This document shows positions 1 through 5,269 of a stretch of 6,619 nt of DNA, piece by piece; the first letter of the stretch is position 1, and each line of letters opens with the position of its first letter. The notes beneath the pieces were generated by a model. That model was not told the DNA's origin and did no database searches. It was given only the letters and a program-made list of their open reading frames with translations. The position numbers and the translations under genes were made by a program. Source of the DNA: Ruminococcaceae bacterium UBA1213 (GTDB lineage: Bacteria; Bacillota; Clostridia; Oscillospirales; Acutalibacteraceae); contig DBXL01000047.1 of NCBI GenBank assembly GCA_002309275.1, positions 1-6,619 of the forward strand. The letters run 5' to 3'.

Positions 1-23
1 TCTGTTACTTAATATTCCTCCTT
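1..23 (-). promoter_or_regulatory. Shine-Dalgarno-like sequence after the glycosyltransferase gene
   Basis: On the minus strand, TAA AAGGAGG begins at the glycosyltransferase stop, with GGAGG at 17-21. No ATG, GTG or TTG follows within the remaining 16 nt, so if it serves a gene, that start lies outside the window at unusually long spacing. It hints at another co-directional gene next door. Confidence 0.3.
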
Positions 24-1865
24 TTATGCAAGCCTGTAAACCTTATAAGTTCTTCCGAACATATCATGCCTGCCTATGTATTCAAAATTCTTTGTAATGG
101 AAAGGTTTTTGTAAAAAGATACTACTTTATCATCAAAGTCCTTTTCATAAATTTTCGTATGAGTAGCTTTTTTGGTTTTGGTGTCGTAGTGGTCGATGTA
201 GTAAAAAGCTTCAAGGGGGTTGTCGTCATCAAAATATGAATAGGCGGGGATATTGAGCAATAAATATATCGGCTTGTCTGTTGCAAGGCTTTCAAGCTGT
301 TTTTTATAATCTTCCTGACCGCCTATGTATGTTACAAAAACTTTATCTGCATCATAGATGTCCGCCGGCAGATAGTCCATCATCCACATTTCCGAATACT
401 CCGAAGCAGTAAAAATACACTCTGTATTTTTAGTCATATCCCTGATATTTTCTATGTATTCTCCATTCTGAAACGTATAATGCGTAACAAACATGGAAAA
501 TCTTATGAGAGTCATAAATATCATAATCACTGCAAAAATCTGTTTTTTATACTTTGCCCATGAAAAGACAAAGTAAACTGTCAAAGCAATGAGCAGTGCC
601 GCTATAGGATAGATAATAAACAAATACCTGTCAACATACAGCATGGTCATAAATACAACGGTGTATGAAGTAACAGCCATTATCACAACGATACCTGCAA
701 GAATTACCCATGAGATGAAATTGATATTTTTAATTCTTCCCCATACGGAAGGCAGAATATTTCTGAAATTAATATTTTTGATTTCTGAGGGAAAGGACTT
801 TATTTTTTTCAGAAGCTTTTTTACGAAATTCTTATCCCTGAAAAGATACAGTACAGGAAGTGAAATAATAATCAATGCAACCGCTATGGAAATAAGGGTG
901 GGTATCCAGAAAATCAGTCCCGATTCCGTGACGGGAAAGAGGGCATCAAGCAAATATCTGATACAAAGACGGAATTGCTTGAGAAACGGTGTTTGAGTGT
1001 GAGTTGTTTCTGAAAGCATATTGGGGATATAGGCAGGATATATCACTGCCGCCGCAGCGACTGAACCCAAAAGGGAAAAGCCGTATGCAAAAAATATTTT
1101 AAATTTCTTTTTGCAGAGGTATCTTATACAGAACATCATCGCCGTAATAAATGCAACAAACAAAAACAGATACTGTGTCAAAGCACCGCATATTGTCACA
1201 ATGATAATGGCGATAAGCTGTTTTAAAAGCGGTTTGTCATTGGTGACAATGAGTTTTGAGTGCAGGTATAAAAACACGACTACCCACATGGAAAGCATAC
1301 AATACATTCTTATAAAAATAGTGAGGTCTGTTGCCGCAGACGAAAACCCCCAGAATATACACACAATCAATGCAAGATATTTTGATTTGAGTATATTTCT
1401 CGACAGCTTGTATAAAAATATCTGAATCACGATAAAGCACGCAAAATTGACGGCATAGCCGAATACAAGGGAAAAAGTACCGGGAAAACATGAACATATT
1501 GTATGCAGTACCGCATAATACAGAGGCGGATGTCTGTCCATAGACTGATTATACCATACAGAATCATATCTGAACTGCTCACCTTTCTGAACGGTTACAT
1601 AATTTCTGATGACATCTCCCGAAATCCAGTTATTCAGATTATGTTCATGTTTTTCACCGACGGTTGACCTTACTTTGTCCGTGTCGAGATAGGGTTCATA
1701 AAAACTGTTGGCAAGACCATAGCTGAATATCTCGTCTGAATGGCAGCTTTTTTTCTCATTCACGATTATCTTTGTGATATTGGCAAGCTGTAAAATAATC
1801 AAAAGTGCCAGCAGAGCAGGCATAAAATATTTTTTACCCGTAATTTTCAAAATTTTATCTTTCAT
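24..1865 (-). CDS. ArnT/PMT-like (GT39/GT83-type) membrane glycosyltransferase family protein
   Basis: A 613-residue multi-spanning membrane protein. Seen: a first membrane helix at about residues 13-31, then an extracytoplasmic loop with the acidic pair D44-E45 in HSDEIFSYG, then DRHPPLYY (110-117), then RMYCM (186-190), about ten further hydrophobic segments up to residue 460, VDRYLF (411-416), and a mostly soluble C-terminal tail (461-613). In GT-C enzymes of the ArnT/PMT superfamily the first-loop acidic residues and the HPPLYY-type loop lie near the site where a lipid-phosphate-linked sugar is transferred to an acceptor outside the membrane. Donor and acceptor cannot be told from sequence. 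The ATG is preceded by AGGGG (1875-1879) at 9 nt. The gene begins just after the terminator of the ribosomal operon, leaving almost no room for its own promoter, so expression may depend on read-through or a promoter inside rpmA. It is intact. The fold-level call is firm; the specific activity is open. Confidence 0.8.
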   Translation of the reverse strand: MKDKILKITGKKYFMPALLALLIILQLANITKIIVNEKKSCHSDEIFSYGLANSFYEPYLDTDKVRSTVGEKHEHNLNNWISGDVIRNYVTVQKGEQFRYDSVWYNQSMDRHPPLYYAVLHTICSCFPGTFSLVFGYAVNFACFIVIQIFLYKLSRNILKSKYLALIVCIFWGFSSAATDLTIFIRMYCMLSMWVVVFLYLHSKLIVTNDKPLLKQLIAIIIVTICGALTQYLFLFVAFITAMMFCIRYLCKKKFKIFFAYGFSLLGSVAAAAVIYPAYIPNMLSETTHTQTPFLKQFRLCIRYLLDALFPVTESGLIFWIPTLISIAVALIIISLPVLYLFRDKNFVKKLLKKIKSFPSEIKNINFRNILPSVWGRIKNINFISWVILAGIVVIMAVTSYTVVFMTMLYVDRYLFIIYPIAALLIALTVYFVFSWAKYKKQIFAVIMIFMTLIRFSMFVTHYTFQNGEYIENIRDMTKNTECIFTASEYSEMWMMDYLPADIYDADKVFVTYIGGQEDYKKQLESLATDKPIYLLLNIPAYSYFDDDNPLEAFYYIDHYDTKTKKATHTKIYEKDFDDKVVSFYKNLSITKNFEYIGRHDMFGRTYKVYRLA

Positions 1866-1884
1866 ACCAAAAAACCCCTGTTAA

Positions 1885-1916
1885 CAAAAAAGAGCCCCGA
1901 CTTACGCCGAAGCTCT
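1885..1916 (-). terminator. Intrinsic terminator of the rplU-prp-rpmA operon
   Basis: Read on the minus strand, an 11-bp stem (AGAGCTTCGGC with GTCGGGGCTCT, including G-U pairs) closes a GTAA tetraloop and runs straight into TTTTTT. It begins 13 nt after the rpmA stop codon. The Shine-Dalgarno sequence of the next gene lies only a few bases beyond the T-run. Confidence 0.9.
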
Positions 1917-1929
1917 CTCCAATTCAAAA

Positions 1930-2211
1930 TTACTCAGCAGCGTACACAGAAACCTGCTTGCGGTCACGTCCCAGACGCTCAAACTTTACTTTGCCGTCAA
2001 TGAGGGCAAAGAGTGAGTCATCAGAACCACGTCCCACATTGTTGCCGGGGTGGATATGAGTTCCACGCTGTTTTACAAGAATATTGCCTGCAAGTACAAA
2101 CTGACCGTCTGCACGCTTTGCACCAAGACGTTTTGACTCTGAATCACGACCATTTTTTGTTGAACCGCCGCCCTTTTTGTGAGCGAACAACTGTACATTT
2201 ATTCTCAGCAT
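1930..2211 (-). CDS. rpmA: 50S ribosomal protein L27 (precursor with Prp-cleaved N-terminal extension)
   Basis: A 93-residue L27, full length for the family. The product sits at the base of the central protuberance of the large subunit, and its mature N-terminus reaches toward the peptidyl-transferase centre. Seen: the core AHKKGGGSTKNGRDSES (10-26), GAKRADGQFVLAGNILVKQRG (31-51 region) and HPGNNVGRGSDDSLFA. The first nine residues, MLRINVQLF, precede AHKKG. This matches the Firmicutes extension ending in a hydrophobic-Phe pair (LQFF-ASKKG in Staphylococcus aureus) that Prp removes, so cleavage after F9 is inferred. The start ATG lies 6 nt after the prp stop, and its ribosome binding site GGAGGT (2222-2227) is inside the 3' end of prp, consistent with coupled translation. 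Last gene before the operon terminator. Confidence 0.98.
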   Translation of the reverse strand: MLRINVQLFAHKKGGGSTKNGRDSESKRLGAKRADGQFVLAGNILVKQRGTHIHPGNNVGRGSDDSLFALIDGKVKFERLGRDRKQVSVYAAE

Positions 2212-2217
2212 TGTATA

Positions 2218-2535
2218 TTACACCTCCGTAAAAATCACTTTCAAGTATTTCGGATACTGTTCCTCCGTATTCACCAGATGAAGACGGAAACCCGAAAGAA
2301 TGTCACTGCACTTGTCTGCATCTTTATCGGAAATCATTAAATACATATCGCCGTCATCATCACTTGCCTGTGCACCTGCACAGATTATATCCGTGATTGT
2401 ATTGGCTGTCATATAGGCGGCTGAGGAAACGAATGCACAAAGCACATCTTTTCCATATTCGTCCATACCCGCATGACCTGTAAGATGAAATCCGACAATT
2501 TTTTTTCCCTTAACAAACAGTTCTGCTTTTATCAT
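2218..2535 (-). CDS. prp: Ribosomal-processing cysteine protease Prp (YsxB family)
   Basis: A 105-residue cytoplasmic protein, normal length for Prp. Prp is the cysteine protease that trims the N-terminal extension of L27 in Firmicutes and relatives, a step known to be essential in S. aureus. Seen: the family signature GHAGMDEYGKDVLCAFVSS (20-38), giving the catalytic pair H21 and C33 (His22/Cys34 in S. aureus numbering), followed by the helix with MTANTITDI and a C-terminal strand. It starts within an ATGA overlap with the rplU stop and ends 6 nt before rpmA, the canonical position between the L21 and L27 genes. No strong Shine-Dalgarno precedes it, so translation is probably coupled to rplU. 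The companion L27 carries a matching cleavable extension, which supports the function from within this window. Confidence 0.96.
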   Translation of the reverse strand: MIKAELFVKGKKIVGFHLTGHAGMDEYGKDVLCAFVSSAAYMTANTITDIICAGAQASDDDGDMYLMISDKDADKCSDILSGFRLHLVNTEEQYPKYLKVIFTEV

Positions 2536-2837
2536 GCCTCGATAGACTGTATCTCAACCTTTGTATAGAACTGCCTGTGTCCCATTTTTCTCTTTTCGCT
2601 CTTTTTGGGCTTGTAAGTAAATACCGTAATTTTCTTGCCCTTTGCAGTTTTGATAACCTTGCCTGTAACCTTTGCACCCTCAACGTCAGAACCGAATTTG
2701 ATTCCGTCATCTGTGCCTACTGCAAGTACCTTGAACTCAACGACTGCATCATTTTCTGCTTCAAGCTTCTCAACATATACAACATCACCATTTGCTACTT
2801 TGTACTGCTTTCCGCCTGTTTCGATAATTGCGTACAT
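2532..2837 (-). CDS. rplU: 50S ribosomal protein L21
   Basis: A 101-residue L21, full length. The protein binds 23S rRNA in the large subunit. Seen: the family N-terminus MYAIIETGGKQYKV with the invariant GGKQY, a mid-region VEGAKVTGKVI, and the basic C-terminal signature YKPKKSEKRKMGHRQFYTKVEI (about 75-96). The start is supported by AGGTAGGTG (2846-2854), 8 nt upstream. First gene of the operon: it is preceded by an L21 leader RNA and a near-consensus promoter, and its stop overlaps the prp start by four bases (ATGA). It is therefore likely controlled at the leader, probably by L21 itself; that mechanism is inferred from the conserved leader family. Confidence 0.98.
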   Translation of the reverse strand: MYAIIETGGKQYKVANGDVVYVEKLEAENDAVVEFKVLAVGTDDGIKFGSDVEGAKVTGKVIKTAKGKKITVFTYKPKKSEKRKMGHRQFYTKVEIQSIEA

Positions 2838-2845
2838 TTTCTTTG

Positions 2846-2922
2846 CACCTACCTGTCAATTCAAGCTCGCTGCCGTAGGCGTGACAAAGAGTCATCTTCC
2901 AAAAAGCCCACAGTATGCGGCT
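2846..2922 (-). ncRNA. Ribosomal protein L21 leader RNA (cis-regulatory)
   Basis: Between the predicted transcription start and the rplU ribosome binding site, the minus strand reads through the elements I recognise as the Firmicutes L21 leader: AGCCGCATACTGTGGGCT, then TTTTTGGAAGATGACTC, then TTTGTCACGCCTACGGCAGC and GAGC, ending in TTGACAGGTAGGTGC. A first stem pairs AGCC (2919-2922) with GGCT (2905-2908). A second hairpin pairs TGAC with GTCA (2891-2894 with 2882-2885) around TCTTT. A third short stem pairs GCC with GGC around TAC (2872-2880). The family is thought to mediate autogenous control by L21. The sequence match is strong; the folding was judged by eye. Confidence 0.93.
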
Positions 2923-2927
2923 CTTTT

Positions 2928-2956
2928 ATCATATCACATCAAATCCCGCCTGTCAA
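2928..2956 (-). promoter_or_regulatory. Sigma-A promoter of the rplU operon
   Basis: On the minus strand, TTGACA (2951-2956) and TATGAT (2928-2933) are separated by exactly 17 bp. The -35 is perfect and the -10 differs from TATAAT at one base. The expected start, about 7 nt on (near 2921-2922), coincides with the first base of the L21 leader's first stem. An A/T-rich stretch with T and A tracts lies upstream of the -35 and may act as an UP element. Confidence 0.92.
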
Positions 2957-2970
2957 GAAATTTTTTTCAC

Positions 2971-3005
2971 AAAAAACAGGACAGAAAATATTTTTTTCTG
3001 TCCTG
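2971..3005 (-). terminator. Intrinsic terminator of the P-loop kinase gene
   Basis: A perfect 12-bp inverted repeat (CAGGACAGAAAA at 2977-2988 with TTTTCTGTCCTG at 2994-3005) closes a 5-nt loop. It is followed on the minus strand by TTTTTT (2971-2976). It lies 85 bp after the stop of the gene at 3090-3683 and 15 bp before the rplU -35 box, so it insulates the ribosomal operon from upstream transcription. On the plus strand no T-run follows it, so it is one-directional. Confidence 0.9.
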
Positions 3006-3089
3006 ATGAATTCACTTCAGTTTACCGTTTTTACTAATCACCATCAAAACAAGCAATCTCCGCACGGCATAAAAAGAACAGAATGCCTG
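3006..3089. other. 3' untranslated stretch without recognised features
   Basis: The 84 bp between the kinase stop codon and its terminator hairpin hold no open reading frame, repeat or RNA element that I can recognise. It is probably just the 3' untranslated region of the kinase transcript. Confidence 0.5.
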
Positions 3090-3683
3090 TCAGTCGTACT
3101 TTCCAAAAAATTCCATAAGCTTTGCAAAAGAGCTTTCTGTCAGTTCATCTGTCGAATTGTAGTGGAGTAAAAGACTGCCCTCGTCTTGGGGATCACGCAG
3201 ATTTTCAGGTACAGTAAAATTAAGGCTTGCAAGATACTCGTCCCAGTGTTCGAGCTTCCATACATCCCTGTCAGAATTTCTCTTAATCATTCTCTGATGG
3301 CACACTTCGGGCTCGGTCACTATCCATATAACTGTAAGCTTTGCCCCGTAGCCTTTCAATTTTTCACGCAAGTCAGCAATATATTTATCATCTCTGATTT
3401 CCTGAGTGAACGGTGCATTCACCATTACTATATTTTCATATTTCAATGCCTCAAAAGCAAGGTCCATTATTACATCATATTCGGGATTGCGGACATATTT
3501 CTGAAAAAATGCCGAACTCCTGTTATACGGTTCGTTTGCTACTTCAAATATTTTTTTTGAGAGGGGTATGAGAGTATCTTTATCGAGATACACAATATGT
3601 TTTATCTCGGTTGCAAGCCTTTTTGAAAGCTTTGTCTTTCCGCAGGCGGGCGGTGATGTCACAAATACCATTCTTTTTTCCAT
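3090..3683 (-). CDS. P-loop NTPase / small kinase-like protein (AAA_33 type)
   Basis: A 197-residue soluble protein. Seen: an N-terminal beta strand RMVFVTSPP leading into a Walker A variant S-P-P-A-C-G-K-T (10-17), in which serine replaces the usual first glycine while G15, K16 and T17 are kept. Next come a strand with D34-K35-D36 (IVYLDKDTL), a second strand IVMVNAPF with acidic residues following, a strand TVIWIVTEP, and an arginine-rich lid CHQRMIKRNSDRD (about 128-140). This layout is that of zeta-toxin/AAA_33-type kinases that phosphorylate small molecules, sugars or RNA ends. No substrate signature is visible. The ATG at 3683 is supported by AAGGGAG (3693-3699) at 9 nt; a second in-frame ATG is residue 5. 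It stands alone between the HD-GYP gene and its own terminator. No partner antitoxin-like small gene is visible, so a toxin role is not supported. Confidence 0.75.
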   Translation of the reverse strand: MEKRMVFVTSPPACGKTKLSKRLATEIKHIVYLDKDTLIPLSKKIFEVANEPYNRSSAFFQKYVRNPEYDVIMDLAFEALKYENIVMVNAPFTQEIRDDKYIADLREKLKGYGAKLTVIWIVTEPEVCHQRMIKRNSDRDVWKLEHWDEYLASLNFTVPENLRDPQDEGSLLLHYNSTDELTESSFAKLMEFFGKYD

Positions 3684-3811
3684 TAGTTAAAACTCCCTTA
3701 ATTAAAATCATATCCGGTTTCACGGACACAAAATGCTGTTTAAATATATCTCTGCTATATAATAACATATCCATGCAAAAAAATCCATATATTTTATAAA
3801 AAAATTTCTAC
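3684..3811. other. Intergenic region upstream of the kinase gene
   Basis: This AT-rich stretch holds the kinase ribosome binding site at 3693-3699. A possible minus-strand -10 box TATGAT lies at about 3707-3712 with no good -35 at 16-18 bp, so the promoter is not resolved. A minus-strand run of seven T (3798-3804) follows the inverted repeat at 3812-3871 and could help end HD-GYP transcription. No small gene with a credible start and ribosome binding site is seen. Confidence 0.45.
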
Positions 3812-3871
3812 GAGAATGAGGAATGAGGAGTGTGGAATATGAAATCTGAAAATTCCTCATTTCTCATTCCT
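3812..3871. repeat. Purine-arm inverted repeat directly after the HD-GYP gene
   Basis: The left arm 3812-3830 (GAGAATGAGGAATGAGGAG) pairs with the right arm 3853-3871 (TTCCTCATTTCTCATTCCT) at 15 of 19 positions, around a 22-nt spacer. Each arm is itself built of a roughly 7-base GAATGAG unit repeated about twice. The element starts 3 nt after the HD-GYP stop codon. Read on the minus strand it ends 7 nt before a run of seven T, so it may double as a poor terminator. It shares GAGGAGTG and AGTGTGGA with the element at 6131-6207. Confidence 0.75.
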
Positions 3872-3874
3872 AAT

Positions 3875-5152
3875 TTAATCGGCATTAGCTTTTGCGATTT
3901 CGTCTATTTTGTCACGGATACGAAGAAATGCATCTGTCACAATCGGGTCAAACTTTTTTCCACGCTGTTCTTTGATATTTTCAAATACCTCTGAGGTAGG
4001 CATGGCGGCTTTATATACTCTTTTCGCTGACAGGGCATCAAAGTAGTCTGCTATGGTCATGATTCTCGCGCACAGAGGAATTTGTTCTCCCTCTATGCCG
4101 TACGGATAGCCTGAGCCGTCCCAGCTTTCATGGTGATACAGGGCAACGCTTTTTGCCACTTTCAGGAATTCCTCGTCCTCTATCTCATACATTGCCTGCT
4201 CTATAATTTTCTTGCCGTTGACGGTATGATTTTTGATTGCCTCAAATTCTTCTTTTGTCAGCCTGCCGGGTTTCTGGAGTATTGCGTCAGGTACGGTTAT
4301 TTTTCCTATATCATGCAGAGGTGCGGAAAATACCGTATCATGCATATATCTTTCTGTCAGTACATCATTATAATCCCCATGCCGTTTCAATTCGTCTATC
4401 AGTGCCGCAACATATTCACTCGTTCTTTTAACGTGCTTGCCGGTACTGCCGTCACGAGCCTCTATGATATTGGCAAAACTGATTATTATCTGATGCTGCA
4501 TATTCTCTATTGCCCTTATCTTTTCATCTACGCTTATATCCAGTTCACTTCTCTTGCTGTCAACTGATGAAAATATCCTTGCCGTGTAGATTGCCGTGAC
4601 GATGAAACTCAGTGTTACATTCACTATCAGCAGACCGACATTCACTCCATACGGCAAAACATACAGCGGATTTTTATTATTATAGAATATCACAAGATAG
4701 AGGAATGTCACACACGCTATAAATATAATGATATTTCTCACATACTGCATGAGTTTTCCTTTGGTTCCGATGAGTGCCGTCATGAATATCAACGGTATCA
4801 TCAAATACTGAAATCCCGACTGCAAGCCGAAAAGATTGACACTGCATATCTGGTGCAGGAAAAGCTCCATACACGTCAATAATATACACGGCAGCCATGA
4901 GCCTTTGAAATATTTCAGCATTATCACAAACACCGCATATAATATAACCGCTATCATGTCAAACATCTGCATAGTCGTTATCCCGAAATATGTAAACACA
5001 AGCATATATATCGTATGCAGTACGAGGCATATCAGAAAAAACATATTCAGCGGTGCTGTAAATGACGCAAATGCCGCATAGTCCTTATCATCATTATAGG
5101 CAGGTGTGCCAACAAAAAAATTAATCACTTTATTTCTTTTATCTTCATTCAT
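3875..5152 (-). CDS. Membrane-anchored HD-GYP domain protein (probable c-di-GMP phosphodiesterase)
   Basis: A 425-residue protein with about six membrane helices in the first half (roughly 32-57, 62-80, 86-105, 113-130, 137-157, 168-192) and a cytoplasmic HD-GYP domain (about 215-420). Seen in order: E231-A-R-D234 and H240-xx-R243 of the opening helix, the metal pair H280-D281 followed by I-G-K284, NHT with H309, H340-H341-E, the defining GSGYP (346-350) with IEGEQIP after it, and D369/D372 in IADYFDAL. All usual metal and GYP residues are present, so the domain should hydrolyse cyclic di-GMP. Known HD-GYP proteins do this, some also acting on cGAMP. No GGDEF or known sensor domain is present; the membrane half may sense a signal. 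The ATG has only a weak AGAAAG upstream. It diverges from the deacetylase gene and probably has its own promoter at 5192-5220. Confidence 0.9.
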   Translation of the reverse strand: MNEDKRNKVINFFVGTPAYNDDKDYAAFASFTAPLNMFFLICLVLHTIYMLVFTYFGITTMQMFDMIAVILYAVFVIMLKYFKGSWLPCILLTCMELFLHQICSVNLFGLQSGFQYLMIPLIFMTALIGTKGKLMQYVRNIIIFIACVTFLYLVIFYNNKNPLYVLPYGVNVGLLIVNVTLSFIVTAIYTARIFSSVDSKRSELDISVDEKIRAIENMQHQIIISFANIIEARDGSTGKHVKRTSEYVAALIDELKRHGDYNDVLTERYMHDTVFSAPLHDIGKITVPDAILQKPGRLTKEEFEAIKNHTVNGKKIIEQAMYEIEDEEFLKVAKSVALYHHESWDGSGYPYGIEGEQIPLCARIMTIADYFDALSAKRVYKAAMPTSEVFENIKEQRGKKFDPIVTDAFLRIRDKIDEIAKANAD

Positions 5153-5191
5153 ATAGCAAACACATCTTTCTCATTTCATATTCACAGTAAT

Positions 5192-5220
5192 ATTATAATA
5201 TATTTTTGCAAACTTCGCAA
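5192..5220 (-). promoter_or_regulatory. Predicted promoter of the HD-GYP gene
   Basis: On the minus strand, TTGCGA (5215-5220) and a perfect TATAAT (5192-5197) are spaced by 17 bp, placing the start near 5185 with a leader of about 30 nt. The -35 matches consensus at four of six bases. It overlaps the plus-strand promoter over 5206-5220, so both cannot be occupied at once. The region is very AT-rich, which raises the chance of accidental -10 matches. Confidence 0.65.
5206..5220. promoter_or_regulatory. 15-bp near-palindrome spanning both -35 boxes (candidate operator)
   Basis: TTGCAAACTTCGCAA is symmetric about 5213 with one mismatched pair (TTGCRAA-N-TTYGCAA). Its two ends are the -35 boxes of the divergent promoters, which sit at equal distances from the centre. 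A further TTGCAAAA occurs at 5251-5258 near the deacetylase ribosome binding site. It could be a repressor or activator site; the symmetry could also arise simply because both -35 boxes resemble TTGCAA. No binding protein is known from this window. Confidence 0.45.
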
Positions 5221-5234
5221 TATATTTTTATAAT
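5206..5234 (+). promoter_or_regulatory. Predicted promoter of the deacetylase-amidase unit
   Basis: TTGCAA (5206-5211) and a perfect TATAAT (5229-5234) are 17 bp apart. This places the transcription start near 5241 and gives a leader of about 29 nt that contains the ribosome binding site AAAAGGGGA (5255-5263). The -35 matches consensus at five of six bases. Confidence 0.7.
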
Positions 5235-5269
5235 ATATACATATATTTTTTTGCAAAAGGGGATTTTGT

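Noticed and set aside
643..1425. Plus-strand open frames antisense to the glycosyltransferase
   Set aside because: They have no ribosome binding sites or recognisable domains and overlap a well-supported membrane protein gene on the other strand.
2977..3005. Bidirectional terminator
   Set aside because: The T-run exists only on the minus-strand side; on the plus strand the hairpin is followed by ATGAATTC, so only minus-strand termination is supported.
2577..3170. Plus-strand 197-codon open frame across rplU and its leader
   Set aside because: It lies antisense to rplU, the L21 leader, the promoter and a terminator, has no ribosome binding site, and has a composition typical of a shadow frame.
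3090..3683. Zeta-type toxin of a toxin-antitoxin pair
   Set aside because: No small antitoxin gene flanks it and the gene has its own ribosome binding site and terminator; kinase-fold resemblance alone does not support a toxin role.
3812..3871. CRISPR-like repeats
   Set aside because: Only two arms in inverted orientation with a single spacer and degenerate 7-base units; no direct repeats of CRISPR length and no cas genes.
5153..5269. c-di-GMP riboswitch ahead of the deacetylase
   Set aside because: The leader after the predicted start is only about 29 nt and lacks the GEMM-type conserved sequence, so there is no room for the aptamer.
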